The position numbers were made by a program, and so were the translations under genes. From assembly GCA_963851215.1 (NCBI GenBank), contig CAWKOG010000017.1, positions 186,001 to 250,000 on the forward strand: DNA of 64,000 bases, in the 5' to 3' direction. Below the pieces are notes generated by a model. The model saw only the letters and a program-made list of their open reading frames with translations. It had not been told where the DNA came from and searched no databases. The first letter of the stretch is position 1. Each line of letters begins with the position of its first letter. Origin of the DNA: DATKFM01 sp963851215. Lineage in GTDB: Bacteria > Pseudomonadota > Alphaproteobacteria > Dongiales > Dongiaceae. Below, in pieces: positions 1-10,199 of the stretch.

Positions 1-120
1 GCAGAGGATCGCGTCGGGCCGCCCCAGCATGTCGCCGAGCCCGGCCATGTACTGCCGCGCCGGGATATCCTCGAACACCAGCGTCGGCGCGCCATGGGAA
101 ACGAAAACCGCGGGAAACAT
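1..120 (-). CDS. Class III extradiol ring-cleavage dioxygenase (DODA/LigB family), 5' part only
   Basis: First 40 codons of a gene that runs off the left edge. The N-terminus MFPAVFVSHGAPTLVFE matches the opening strand of the 4,5-DOPA dioxygenase / LigB-like family, where the His of SHG is one of the metal ligands; family members are zinc- or iron-dependent ring-cleavage enzymes. The ATG at 120 is preceded by a GGAG about nine bases upstream, and in-frame TAA and TGA codons lie just before it, so this start is firm. It follows rpsD on the same strand but is separated from it by a terminator, so it is probably its own transcript. The substrate cannot be inferred from this fragment. Confidence 0.7.
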   Translation of the reverse strand, partial: MFPAVFVSHGAPTLVFEDIPARQYMAGLGDMLGRPDAILC

Positions 121-200
121 CAGCCACTCCAGGTCATCAAGTCAGCCTTAGAGATGTTCCGGGAAACGCGCGCTGTAAAGAAGGCACAGGCGCGTAACCG

Positions 201-238
201 CCAAAGCAAAACGGGCCGGCATCGATGCCGGCCCGTCT
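201..238 (-). terminator. Rho-independent terminator of rpsD
   Basis: A perfect 26-base palindrome (211-236, centre ATCGAT) is followed on the minus strand by TTTTGCTTT. It begins about 20 bases after the rpsD stop codon. GC-rich stem plus T-tract is the classic intrinsic terminator form. Confidence 0.85.
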
Positions 239-258
239 GTAACTCGCTTACCCGCCGC

Positions 259-873
259 TCAGTGCGAGTAATATTCGATGACGCGGTTCGGCTCCATCTG
301 CACCGGGTAGGGCACGTCGGCCAGCTTCGGCGAGCGCAGGAAGGTCGCCTTCAGCAGCTTGTGGTCGACATTGATGTAGTCGGGCACGTCGCGCTCGGAC
401 GACTGGATCGCTTCCAGGATCAGCGCCATCTCCCGCGACTTCTCCTTCACCTCGATCACGTCGTTGTCCTTGATGCTGTAGGAGCCGATGTTGACCCGGC
501 GGCCATTGACCTTGACGTGGCCGTGATTGACCAGCTGGCGCGAGGCGAACACCGTCGGCGCGAACTTCGCGCGGTAGACCACTGTGTCCAGGCGCCGCTC
601 CAGCAGCGCCACCAGATTCTCGCCGGAGTCGCCGCGGCGGCGCATGGCTTCGTCATAGATGCGGCGGAACTGGCGCTCGCCGATATTGCCGTAGTAACCC
701 TTCAGCCGCTGCTTGGCGGTGAGCTGCAGGCCGTATTCCGACGGCTTCTTTCGGCGCTGGCCATGCTGGCCGGGGCCGTATTCGCGCTTGTTGATCGGGC
801 TTTTCGGGCGGCCCCAGAGGTTAACCCCGAGGCGGCGGTCGATCTTGTACTTCGATTCCTGCCGTTTCGACAT
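259..873 (-). CDS. rpsD: 30S ribosomal protein S4
   Basis: 204-residue S4, the primary 16S rRNA-binding protein that nucleates 30S assembly. The protein starts MSKRQESKYKIDRRLG and contains the S4 RNA-binding domain in its middle (ALLERRLDTVVYRAKFAP through NGRRVNIGSYSIKDND). The ATG at 873 is preceded by AAAGGAG at ideal spacing; the frame stays open 60 codons further upstream, but that extension is low-complexity and leaves no room for a leader, so it was rejected. Length agrees with the bacterial family (about 205). Transcription ends at the terminator just downstream. Confidence 0.97.
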   Translation of the reverse strand: MSKRQESKYKIDRRLGVNLWGRPKSPINKREYGPGQHGQRRKKPSEYGLQLTAKQRLKGYYGNIGERQFRRIYDEAMRRRGDSGENLVALLERRLDTVVYRAKFAPTVFASRQLVNHGHVKVNGRRVNIGSYSIKDNDVIEVKEKSREMALILEAIQSSERDVPDYINVDHKLLKATFLRSPKLADVPYPVQMEPNRVIEYYSH

Positions 874-1141
874 GGAATCTCCTTTCTTTATCAATATGTT
901 GTCCCGATAGTTCCAGCAACCTCCGGAGAGGCTCGGACGGGGTCGCGGCCATACACCGCCACCCGCTTTTTCGGGAATAGGGCCGGGGTTTCTAGCCGCC
1001 ACCCCGCGCCCTGTCAAATCGCCGGCCCGGCCCGTGATCCGCGTTTTTTCCAACGCGGACGGCTACGCCGGGAACCACCGATGCGTCATACTGTCATGCT
1101 ATCCCTGCAATCGGGGGATGCAACTTCAGGGGAGGAACGAC

Positions 1142-1745
1142 ATGGCCCGCAAAGCAAGGCGTTCAACCAAATCCGCCAAGCGCGCGCCCGCGCGCAAACC
1201 CGCGAAGCGGAAGGCTGCCGCCCGCAAGCCGGCGGCGAAGAAGAAAGCCGCTGCCCGCAAGCCTGCCGCACGGAAACCGGCGCCGCCTTACGGCTATCGC
1301 AGCGTGACGCCGCATATCGTGCTGCGCGGCGCGGCCCAGGCGCTCGATTTCTACAAGGCCGCGCTCGGCGCCATCGAACGCATGCGCATGGCGACGCCCG
1401 ACGGCGCGCGGCTGATGCATGCGGAGATGCAGATCGGCGACTCCGTCATCATGATGTCCGACGAATTCCCGGAGATGAACACCGGCGCCCGGGCGCCCAA
1501 TGTGCTGGGCGCCACCACGGGCTCGATCCATCTCTATTCCGAGGACATCGACGAGCTGTTCAGCCCGCGCCGTCGCCGCCGGCATGACCGTGCTGATGCC
1601 GCTGCAGGACATGTTCTGGGGCGATCGCTATGGCCGGTTGCGGGATCCCTTCGGCCATCAATGGAGCATCGCCAAGCAGGTGCGCAAGATGACGCCGGAA
1701 GAAATCGCCGAAGCGGCGAAGGCCGCGTTTGCCGCCCACAAGTAA
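1142..1745 (+). CDS. VOC (glyoxalase/PhnB-like) family protein with Lys/Ala-rich N-terminal tail; frame interrupted
   Basis: About 200 residues once one extra C in the run 1564-1566 is removed. Before the break the frame reads a basic tail (residues about 2-48, dense in K, R, A and P), then the VOC fold start YRSVTPHIVLRGAAQALDFYK. After the break it continues RAVAAGMTVLMPLQDMFWGDRYG and ends in KAAFAAHK. That is the PhnB/YdcE-type glyoxalase-bleomycin-resistance fold; the substrate is unknown. The start is the ATG after a GGGGAGG ribosome-binding site. The tail resembles histone H1-like alphaproteobacterial tails and is not part of the VOC domain. It is convergent with trmJ, with two bases between the stop codons. 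Confidence 0.8.
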
Positions 1746-1747
1746 CG

Positions 1748-2578
1748 CTACGATCCGGCGGGGCGCCGCTTCGGCCGGCGCACCCGCTGGTGGGCCAGCT
1801 CCTTGACGATGCCGTGCAGCGTGCGGATCTCCTGCTCCGTCAGATCGGCGCGCTGGAAGATGTTCCGGATATTGCGCACCATGCTCGGCCGCTTCTCGGC
1901 GTTGCGCAGGAAGCCGCAGTCGACCAGCTCCTGTTCCAGATGGGCGAAGAAGTTGAGCAGCTCCTCCTTCGAGGCCGGGCCGGTCTGGTTGGTGACGAGC
2001 TGCCGCGCCGGCACGCCGCTGCCGGCCTGGAACCATTCATAGCCGATCAGCAGCACCGCCTGCGCCAGATTGAGCGAGGAGAAGGCCGGGTTGAGCGGCA
2101 CCTGCAGCACCGTGTCGGCCAGCGGGATGTCGTCGTTATGCAGGCCCGTGCGCTCCGGCCCGAACAGCACGCCGGTCTTCTCGCCGCGCCCCAGCGCCGC
2201 GCGCATCTCCGTGGCCGCCTGGCGCGGCGTCACCACCGGCTTGATCTGGCCGCGATGGCGCGCCGTGGTGGCGTAGACGCGGCTGAGATCGGCAACCGCC
2301 TCGGCCGTGCTGTCGAACAGCCGCACATTGTCGATCACCGCGTCGGCGCCGGAAGCCGCCGCCACCGCCTTGCGGTTCGGCCAGCCGTCCCGCGGCCGCA
2401 CCAGCCTGAGATCAACCAGGCCGCAATTCAGCATGGCGCGAGCGGCGGTGCCGATGTTCTCGCCGAGCTGCGGCTCAACCAGGATGATCGCCGGCCCGGC
2501 GCCAGGCTTGGCGCGGCCGTCCTTCACATGGCCGGGATAGACGCGATCGGATTTCTTGCTGCGGTCGGTGCCGGACAT
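1748..2578 (-). CDS. trmJ: tRNA (cytidine/uridine-2'-O-)-methyltransferase TrmJ
   Basis: 276-residue SPOUT methyltransferase that 2'-O-methylates position 32 in the anticodon loop of tRNAs. Family motifs are clear: motif 1 EPQLGENIGTAARAMLNCG (residues about 37-55), motif 2 VLFGPERTGLHNDD, and motif 3 VPLNPAFSSLNLAQAV, which together form the trefoil-knot SAM site. The C-terminal third is the helical TrmJ-specific domain. It starts three bases after the cimA stop, so the two are probably co-transcribed. Confidence 0.92.
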   Translation of the reverse strand: MSGTDRSKKSDRVYPGHVKDGRAKPGAGPAIILVEPQLGENIGTAARAMLNCGLVDLRLVRPRDGWPNRKAVAAASGADAVIDNVRLFDSTAEAVADLSRVYATTARHRGQIKPVVTPRQAATEMRAALGRGEKTGVLFGPERTGLHNDDIPLADTVLQVPLNPAFSSLNLAQAVLLIGYEWFQAGSGVPARQLVTNQTGPASKEELLNFFAHLEQELVDCGFLRNAEKRPSMVRNIRNIFQRADLTEQEIRTLHGIVKELAHQRVRRPKRRPAGS

Positions 2579-2581
2579 GGC

Positions 2582-4196
2582 TCAGCCGGCGGCCGGCGCC
2601 TTGGCCGCCGCGGCGCCGGCGCGGAACAGCTTCCAGGTGATGGCGTCGTTCAGCGCGTTGAAGGAGGCGTCGATGATGTTCGGCGACACGCCCACGGTGC
2701 TCCAGCGCTCGCCCGTTTCGTCGGCGCTTTCGATCATCACGCGGGTGACCGCGCCGGTGCCGGCATTGGGCGTGAGGATGCGCACCTTGTAGTCCACCAG
2801 CCGCATGTCCTGCAGATCCGGATAGAGCGGCAGCAGGCCCTTGCGCAGCGCGCCGTCGAGCGCGTTCACCGGGCCGTTGCCGGTGGCCACGGTCATCAGC
2901 CGCGAGCCGGCGACTTCCATGGTGATCGTCGCCTCGGATTCCGTGACCAGCTCGCCGCGGGCGTTCCAGCGCCGGTCGTCCATGACACGGAAGCGCATGA
3001 CGCGGAAGTAATCGGGCACGGTTCCCAGGGCGCGGCGCGCCAGCAGTTCGAAGCTGGCCTCGGCGCCGTCATAGGCGTAGCCGTCATATTCCCGGGATTT
3101 CACCGTCTCCACCAGCGTCGAAACCTTTGGATCATCAACGGCAACTTCGAGACCGATATCGCGGAAGCGCGCCAGGATATTGGAGCGTCCGGACTGATCG
3201 GAGACGACGATATGCCGGCGGTTGCCTACCAGCGCCGGTTCGATGTGCTCGTAGGTGCGCGGATCTTTTTCGACCGCCGATACATGCAGGCCGCCTTTGT
3301 GCGCGAAAGCGGATTCGCCGACATAGGCGGCATTGCGCAGCGGCGCGCGGTTCAGCCGCTCGTCCAGAAGCCGCGAGACATGGGTGAGCTGCTTCAAGCC
3401 GGCCTCGCTGACAGCGACCTTGAAATCCGTCTTCAGCATGAGCGTGGGAATCAGCGACACCAGATTGGCATTGCCGCAGCGCTCGCCCAGCCCGTTCAGC
3501 GTGCCCTGGATCTGCCGCGCGCCGGCGCGGGCCGCCGCCAGGCTGTTGGCCACGGCATTCTCGGTGTCGTTGTGGCAGTGGATGCCCAGATGGCTGCCGG
3601 GGATCGCGGCGCAGACCTCGCCGACGATGCGCTCGATCTCGTGCGGCAGCGTGCCGCCATTGGTGTCGCAGAGCACGACCCAGCGCGCGCCGCTGTCATA
3701 GGCCGCCTTGGCGCATTGCATGGCGTAATCGCGGTTGGCCTTGTAGCCGTCGAAGAAATGCTCGGCGTCGAACATCACTTCGCGCTTCCTGGTCTTCGCC
3801 AGCGCGACGCTTTCGGCGATCATGTCGACATTCTCGCTGTGGCTGATGCCGAGCGCGACGTCGACATGGAAATCCCAGCTCTTGCCCACCATGCAGACGG
3901 CATCCGCCTTGGCGCCCAGCAGACGATGCGAGGCCGGGATCGTTGGCGGCGCTGCGGCCCGGGCGGCGGGTCATGCCGAAGGCGGTGAAGACCGCCTTCT
4001 TCAGCGAAGGCGGGGCGGCGAAGAAGGCGTCGTCGGTCGGGTTGGCGCCCGGCCAGCCGCCCTCCACATAGTCGATGCCCAGCCCATCCAGCGCCACGGC
4101 GATGGCCTGCTTGTCCAGCACGCTGAAATCGACGCCCTGGGTCTGGGCGCCGTCGCGCAGCGTGCTGTCGAAGAGATAGAGGCGTTTATCGTCCAT
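2582..4196 (-). CDS. cimA: Citramalate synthase (LeuA/homocitrate synthase family); one frame break
   Basis: DRE-TIM metallolyase that condenses acetyl-CoA with pyruvate to citramalate, feeding isoleucine synthesis by the threonine-independent route. The N-terminus has the LFDSTLRDGAQTQGVDFS signature. The barrel continues with KSWDFHVDVALGISHSEN, HCHNDTENAVANSLAA and GLGERCGNANL, and the C-terminal regulatory domain follows. This arrangement fits the CimA/TIGR00977 type better than LeuA. An extra base at about 3923 separates DPGLAS from LLGAKADAVCMVGKS; removing it restores one frame of about 537 codons. It is divergent from the LysE gene. Confidence 0.88.
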
Positions 4197-4335
4197 GGCG
4201 GCGATCGGCTAAGGTCCACATTTACAGGCCGGGGCTGGCCTTTCTGCCCTGCCCCGGCCGTGCCGTCAATTCAGCCGCCCTGTGGCCCGTCGGCCGGTCT
4301 GGGCAGTCCTGGGCGAATCCCCTAAGGTCCCGGCC

Positions 4336-4988
4336 ATGCTGGATTTCATCCCCGATTGGGGCCGCCTGCTGCCGTTCCTGGTTGCCGGTCTCAGCCTCAA
4401 CCTCACGCCAGGCGCCGACATGACCTATGTGCTGGCCCGCAGCGCCGGGCAGGGCCGCGGCGCCGGTGTGGTTTCGGCCTTCGGCATCTCGACCGGATCG
4501 CTCGTGCATAGCATCCTGGCGGCCGTGGGCGTGTCGGCGCTGCTGGCGTCATCGGCGACGCTGTTCTCGGCCATCCAGTACGGCGGCGCGGCCTTTCTGC
4601 TCTACCTCGCCTGGAAGGCCTGGCGGGGCGCCAGACAGCCGCTGGCGCTGCAGGAGCGGCCCGCGGCCAGCCTTGGGCGGATTTTCCTGGAAGGCGCCTG
4701 GACCAACCTGCTGAACCCCAAGGTGGCGCTGTTCATCCTGGCCTTCCTGCCGCAATTCGTGGACCCGGCGCGGGGCCATGTGATCGGGCCAGATGCTGTT
4801 TCTCGGCCTGCTGTTCAATATCGGCGGCACCACGGTGAACCTGGTGGTGGCGCTGGTGGTCGGCTGGATCAGCGACCATCTGCGGCAGTCCGCGAAATTT
4901 GCCCTCTATGTCGGGCCGTTTCTCCGCCCTGGTGATGCTGTGGCTGGCGGTGCAGACGCTGTTCCTGCGCCGCGCGGCGCCGGCCTGA
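4336..4988 (+). CDS. LysE/RhtB-family amino-acid exporter; two frame breaks
   Basis: Inner-membrane exporter of about 217 residues when repaired. It opens MLDFIPDWGRLLPFLVAG and has the family hallmark NLTPGADMTYVLARS, followed by hydrophobic segments and LEGAWTNLLNPKVALFILAF. Two extra Gs, in the GGG runs 4786-4788 and 4913-4915, shift the frame twice. Corrected, the last part reads MLFLGLLFNIGGTTVNLV, then VGRFSALVMLWLAVQTL, and stops at 4986-4988. The substrate (homoserine, threonine, leucine or another amino acid) cannot be told. The Nudix gene starts six bases after its stop, so they may share a transcript. Confidence 0.82.
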
Positions 4989-4993
4989 CCGCC

Positions 4994-5407
4994 ATGGCCG
5001 CGCCGCCGCGCTTTCCCGTCTCCGTGAAGGGCGTGCTGCTGATCGACGGCGCCGTGGTGCTGCTGAAGAACGAGCGCGACGAGTGGGAACTGCCCGGCGG
5101 CCGGCTGGAGGCGGGCGAGGATCCGGCGGTTTGCGTGGCGCGGGAGATCCAGGAGGAGCTTGGGCTCGACGTCCAGGTGGCCGGCATCATCGATTGCTGG
5201 AACTTCGAGGTGCTGCCGGGCAAGGAGGTGGTGATCGTCACCTATGGCTGCCGGCTCGACGGCCATGACGAGATCGAGATCAGCGCCGAGCACAAGGAGG
5301 TCGGCCTGTTCTCGCCGGAAGCTCTGGCCGAGCTGCCGATGCCCGAAGGCTATCGGCGCTCGGTACGAGCGTGGTTGGCTCAACGCAACTCAACTAGGGC
5401 AAGTTGA
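4994..5407 (+). CDS. Nudix hydrolase
   Basis: 137-residue single-domain Nudix protein. The full Nudix box GX5EX7REUXEEXGU is present (GGRLEAGEDPAVCVARE followed by IQEELGL, residues about 35-58), giving the metal-binding helix that hydrolyses nucleoside diphosphates linked to another moiety. The start chosen is the ATG six bases after the repaired LysE stop, which places MAAPPRFPVSVKGVLLIDGA at the beginning of the fold. The last seven residues (RNSTRAS) are unlike the family and lie in a locally AT-richer stretch. Convergent with cysS. Confidence 0.85.
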   Translation: MAAPPRFPVSVKGVLLIDGAVVLLKNERDEWELPGGRLEAGEDPAVCVAREIQEELGLDVQVAGIIDCWNFEVLPGKEVVIVTYGCRLDGHDEIEISAEHKEVGLFSPEALAELPMPEGYRRSVRAWLAQRNSTRAS

Positions 5408-5431
5408 TTTAGGTTACAGTTGATTTGCAAA

Positions 5432-6877
5432 CTACATCGTTCGCCAAGATGTGGTGCCGTCGGGCTTGTCCTCGAGGACCACGCCGGCGTCAGCAAGCTT
5501 CTTGCGGATCTCGTCGGATGCGGCAAATTTTTTAGCGTGCCTAGCCAGTGTCCGCTCATCAACGAGGTGTTGTATTTCCTCATGCGTCATTGCTGAGGAA
5601 CTCCCTCGAGCGCCGTCTGGACTCGTCAGAGTCACACCGATTCTGATTTGACGCAGCCAAGCCACCGGATCGTTCCACAGCAACCCCAGCAGCTTGCCGT
5701 CGGTCAGCAGGACCGCCTTCCAATGGGCCTTCTCCGCCGTCGCCGTTGCCGTGTTCAGCGCCCGCAGCGCCTCATGCAGATGGGACAGCGCCATCGGCGT
5801 GTTGAGATCGTCCTCCAGCGCCGCCAGCACATCCAGCGGCGGCGCCTTCATCGTCTCCGGCGCGATGTCGCGGACTTTGTCCAGGGCGATATAGAAGCGG
5901 TCGAGCTGCTCCTTCGCCTCCTTCACGGAATCGCGGGAGATATCCAGCGGCTGCCGGTAGTGGGCCGTCATCAGCGCCCAGCGGATCGCCTCGCCGCGAT
6001 GGCCCTCGGCGATCAGCTCGCGCACGGTGAAGAAGTTGCCGAGGGATTTCGACATCTTCTCGCTGGCGATCTGCACGAAGCCGTTATGCATCCAGACATC
6101 GGCCAGCGGTGCGCCGTCATGGGCGCAACGGCTCTGGGCGATCTCGTTTTCATGATGGGGGAAGACGAGGTCCAGGCCGCCGCCATGGATATCGAAGGTG
6201 ATGCCCAGGATCTTCCGCGCCATGGCCGAGCATTCGATATGCCAGCCGGGCCGGCCTTTGCCCCAGGGGCTGTCCCAGCCGGGCTCGCCCGGCTTCGCCG
6301 GCTTCCAGAGGACGAAATCGGCGGGACTCTTCTTGTAGGGCGCCACTTCAACGCGCGCGCCGGCAATCATGTCATCCTGCGAGCGGCGCGAAAGCTGGCC
6401 ATAGTCGGTCATCGCCGGAACATGGAACAGCGCGTGGCCCTCGGCGGCATAGGCGAAACCCTTGTCGATGAGGATCTCAATCAGCGCGATCATCTCCTGG
6501 ATATGGCCGGTGGCGCGCGGCTGATGGGTCGGCGTCAGCGCGCCCAGCGCGGACATGTCCACTTCATAGGCGTTGGCAGTGCGCAGGGTCAGATCGGCGA
6601 TCGGCTCGCTGTTCTTGGCCGCCGCCTGGATGATCTTGTCATCAACATCGGTGAAGTTGCGGACATAGGTGACATGGCTGTCGCCATAGATATGGCGCAG
6701 CAGCCGGAACAGGATGTCGAACACCACCACCGGCCGCGCATTGCCGATATGGGCATAGTCGTAGACCGTGGGTCCGCAGACATACATCCGCACGTTCTTG
6801 GCATCGATCGGCGCGAAGGCCTCTTTGCGGCGGGTCATCGTGTTGTAGAGGTGGATCGGCACGGTCTGGTCCTTCAA
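5432..6877 (-). CDS. cysS: Cysteinyl-tRNA synthetase
   Basis: 481-residue class I synthetase that charges tRNA-Cys. The HIGH motif appears as AHIGNARP (after MYVCGPTVYDY, whose Cys is a zinc ligand), and KMSKS appears as SEKMSKSLGNF. The zinc ligands GWHIECS and the HHENE motif are present. The C-terminal helical tail ends LEDKPDGTTSWRTM. It carries a Ser/Gly/Ala-rich linker before MTHEEIQHLVDE that makes it about 20 residues longer than the E. coli enzyme. It is monocistronic on the minus strand, with about 170 non-coding bases upstream toward gltX. Confidence 0.95.
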   Translation of the reverse strand: MKDQTVPIHLYNTMTRRKEAFAPIDAKNVRMYVCGPTVYDYAHIGNARPVVVFDILFRLLRHIYGDSHVTYVRNFTDVDDKIIQAAAKNSEPIADLTLRTANAYEVDMSALGALTPTHQPRATGHIQEMIALIEILIDKGFAYAAEGHALFHVPAMTDYGQLSRRSQDDMIAGARVEVAPYKKSPADFVLWKPAKPGEPGWDSPWGKGRPGWHIECSAMARKILGITFDIHGGGLDLVFPHHENEIAQSRCAHDGAPLADVWMHNGFVQIASEKMSKSLGNFFTVRELIAEGHRGEAIRWALMTAHYRQPLDISRDSVKEAKEQLDRFYIALDKVRDIAPETMKAPPLDVLAALEDDLNTPMALSHLHEALRALNTATATAEKAHWKAVLLTDGKLLGLLWNDPVAWLRQIRIGVTLTSPDGARGSSSAMTHEEIQHLVDERTLARHAKKFAASDEIRKKLADAGVVLEDKPDGTTSWRTM

Positions 6878-7051
6878 GTCATAAACGGATCATGGCAAAA
6901 CAAACGGGAGCCCGTCTTGGCCTCCGGCTTCATATCCAGAAAATTGGGAAAACGCGACTGGATCGCCGGACTTAGGCCCGGCAACAACAGGTCAGAACGG
7001 TGTAGCGCGTCGCGATCATCGGTTTTGCATAACATAACCGGCTGCCGGCCG

Positions 7052-8393
7052 CTACGCTCTTTCGCCGCGCAGACGCGCCAAGGCCCGGTCGCGGCCGATC
7101 AGCGGCAGGAATTCCTTCATTTCCGGGCCATGGTCGCGCGCGGTCAGGGCCAGCCGCAGGGGCTGGAACAGCTCCTTCCCCTTGCGGCCGGTGGCCGACT
7201 TCACCGCCCCGGTCCAGGCCGACCAGGTCTCCGGGCCCCAAGGTTCCGGCGGCAGCAGTCCGGCGGCGGCGGCGGCAAATCCGGTATCGGCGATGACGGG
7301 TGCGATGGGGCCGCGGCTCACCTCCAGCCACTCGCGCAGGTCCGAGAGCTTGGAGATGTTGGCACGGGCCACGGTCCAGAGCGGTTCGTCAACGGCATCG
7401 AGTCCCATGGCCGCCAGCTTTGCCTTCACCTTCCCGAACGGCAGCAGATGCAGCAGGCGCGCATTCAGATGCACCAGTTCCTGCAGATCGAACTTCGGCG
7501 TCACCGCGTTGTAGTGATTGAGGGCGAAGGTTGCCGCCAGCGCGTCCAGCTCCGCCACCGGCTCGATCTTATCGGTCGTGCCGACCCGCGCCAGATAGCT
7601 GTTGATGGCCATCGCCTCGATGCCGTCCGTGCGCAGCTCGGCGATCGACAGACTGCCCGTGCGCTTCGACAGGCCTTCGCCGGAGATGTTGGCCAGCAGC
7701 GGCAGATGGCCGAAGCGCGGCGGCTTTGCGCCCAGCGCCTCGAAGAGCTGCGCCTGGGCGCCGGTGTTGGTGACATGGTCGGCGCCGCGGATGATATGGG
7801 TGATGCCCAAATCGATGTCATCGACGACGGAGGTAAAGGTGTAGAGATAGCTTCCATCGCCGCGAATGAGCACGGGGTCGCTCTGGCTCGCCTCGTCGAT
7901 ATCCTGCGGCCCGCGCACCAGATCGTCCCAGCGTTCATGGGCGGCGTTCAGCAGAAAGCGCCAATGGGGGCGCAGACCCTGCGCTTCCAGCCGCGCGCGG
8001 TCCTCTGCCGTCAAGGTTCAGCGCGGCGCGGTCATAGACCGGCGGCAGGTGGCGCTGCTGCTGGCTGCGGCGCTTGAGGTCCAACTCCTCCGGCGTCTCG
8101 TAGCAGGGATAAAGCCGCTTGCTTGCCTTCAGTTTCTCGGCTGCCGCATCGTATAGCGCAATCCGCTCGGACTGCCGCGCGAACTCCTGCCAATCGAGAC
8201 CGAGCCAGCGCAGATCCTCCTCGATGCCGGCAGCGGATTCCGCCGTTGAGCGCGCGATGTCGGTATCGTCCATGCGCAGCAGGAACACGCCGCCGGCCCT
8301 GCGCGCGAACAGCCAGTTGGCCAGGGCGATATAAATGTTGCCGACATGAAGCCGGCCCGTCGGGCTCGGCGCGATGCGCACCCGCGCCGTCAT
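7052..8393 (-). CDS. gltX: Glutamyl-tRNA synthetase; one frame break
   Basis: Class I synthetase that attaches glutamate to tRNA-Glu (or tRNA-Gln). It begins MTARVRIAPSPTGRLHVGN, with the HIGH motif as HVGN, and contains KMSKS as GEGLSKRTGSLS. The anticodon-binding C-terminal half is complete and ends in RALARLRGERA. An extra base at 8013-8014 shifts the frame between DRAALN and LTAEDRARLEAQG; one deletion restores about 446 codons. The ATG at 8393 overlaps the nadE stop as TGATG, implying translational coupling; a TTG one codon earlier is the only alternative. Synthetases of this kind are essential, so real inactivation is improbable. Confidence 0.92.
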
Positions 8394-10055
8394 CAACCGC
8401 CCCGGTAGGCGTTGGTGATGGGATAGCGGCGGTCGCGGCCGAAGGCGCGGCGGGTGATCTTCACGCCCGGCGGCGCCTGGCGGCGCTTGTACTCGGCGCG
8501 GTCCAGCATGCGCCAGATTCGCTCCACCGTGGCGCGGTCATGGCCGCGGGCAACGATCTCGTCGACACCCATCTCGTTCTCGATCAGGCATTCCAGGATC
8601 TTGTCGAGCGTTGCGTAGCGCGGCAGGTCGTCCTCGTCCTTCTGATCGGCCTTCAGTTCCGCTGTTGGCGGCCGCGTGATGACATTGTCGGGCATGACGC
8701 GGCCGGCGGGACCGCGCGCATCCGGCAGGCGGTTCGCGTTGCGCCAGCGCGACAGGGCGAACACGGTTGTCTTGTAGACATCTTTCAAGACCGAATAGCC
8801 GCCGCACATGTCGCCATAGAGCGTGGCATAGCCCACCGACATCTCCGATTTGTTGCCGGTGGAGAGCACCATATGGCCGAACTTGTTCGAGAGCGCCATC
8901 AAGCGTCAGGCCGCGCGCGCGGCTCTGGATGTTCTGCTCGGTGATGTCCTCGTTGGTGCCGGCGAACTGCTTTTTCAGCATGTCGGCGAAGGCCTTCATC
9001 GCCGGCTCAATGGAGACGGTGTCCAGGCGGATGCCCAGCAGCCGCGCCACTTCCGCCGCGTCGTCCAGGCTCTCCTGGCTGGTGTAGGGCGATGGCATCA
9101 TGACCGCCCAGACGCGATCCGCTCCCAGCGCATCCACCGCCACCGCCGCCGTGATCGCGGAATCGATACCGCCGGATAAGTCCCAGCAGCACGCCGGGGA
9201 AGCGGTTCTTCTCCACATAGTCGCGCAGGCCCAGCGTCATCGCCGCATAGATGCTCGGCAGACCATCCAGCGGCTTGGTGAGCTCTCCAGCCACGCAGCG
9301 CCAGTGATCGCCCTGGCGCTGCCAGCGGGTGAGCGACACCTTGTCCGTGAAAGCCGGGAGCTGCGCCTTCAGGCTGTAGTCGCCATCGACAACGAAGGAC
9401 GCGCCGTCGAACACCAGCTCATCCTGCCCGCCCACCTGGTTCACATAGATGATCGGCAGCGAGGATTTCTTCACCCGCTGCACGGCAAGCTGGATGCGTT
9501 CCTCCTGCTTCTCATGCTCATAGGGGCTGCCATTGCCGAGCATGAGGATTTCCGCACCGGTCTCCGCCAGGCATTCGGTCACGGTCGAGTACCACATGTC
9601 CTCGCAGACCATGACGCCGAGCCGGACATTGCGGAAATTCACCGGCCCCTGGGGCGGGCTCGGCGTGAACACGCGCTTCTCGTCGAACACGCCGTAATTG
9701 GGGAGATCGCATTTGTAGCGGGCGGCCGCCACGCGCCCCTGATCCAGCAGGACGGCGGCGTTGTACAGCTTGCCATCCTCGCGCCAGGGCGAGCCCACCA
9801 GCAGCGCCGGGCCGCCATCGGCCGTCTCCGCCGCCAGCTTGGTGACCGCCGACTCGCAAGCCTCCTGGAAGGCAGGCTTCAGCACCAGGTCTTCCGGCGG
9901 ATAGCCGCAGACATTGAGCTCGCTGTAGATCGACGAGATCGGCGCCCTGGGCCTTGGCCTCGGCGCGGCCCTTGCGGATCTTCGCGATATTGCCCTCGAC
10001 ATCGCCGAGGATGGGATTTTGCTGGGCAAGGGAGATGTTGAGGGTAGTCGGTCAT
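8393..10055 (-). CDS. nadE: Glutamine-dependent NAD+ synthetase; four frame breaks
   Basis: Two-domain enzyme that amidates nicotinic acid adenine dinucleotide, the last step to NAD+. The N-terminal nitrilase-like glutaminase reads NISLAQQNPILGDVEGNIA, then SELNVCGYPPEDLVLKPAF, with the Cys of VMVCEDMWY as nucleophile. The C-terminal synthetase has the P-loop LSGGIDSA, then STGNKSEMSVGYATLYGD. Extra bases at 10047, 9931, about 9178 and 8901-8902 break the frame; removing each restores one protein of about 553 residues. The ATG at 10055 gives MTDTLNISLAQQ. It precedes gltX with TGATG overlap and is divergent from the peptidase gene. Confidence 0.9.
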
Positions 10056-10199
10056 TTGTGCAAATGCGGCAATTGGTTGCGCAACTTCCGCAACAATAGC
10101 CGACAGCGGCATGCCCTGACCATTGCGCCGGGCGCAACCCTCGTCAGCGCCGGGTTCGCATGCTAGCGTCCCATTTCCCGAGGCTGAGAGAACAAGAAA

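Noticed and set aside
5648..8077. 809-codon open frame on the plus strand, antisense to cysS and gltX
   Set aside because: Rich in R, H, G and Q with no motifs. It mirrors real genes on the other strand and is a product of high GC content.
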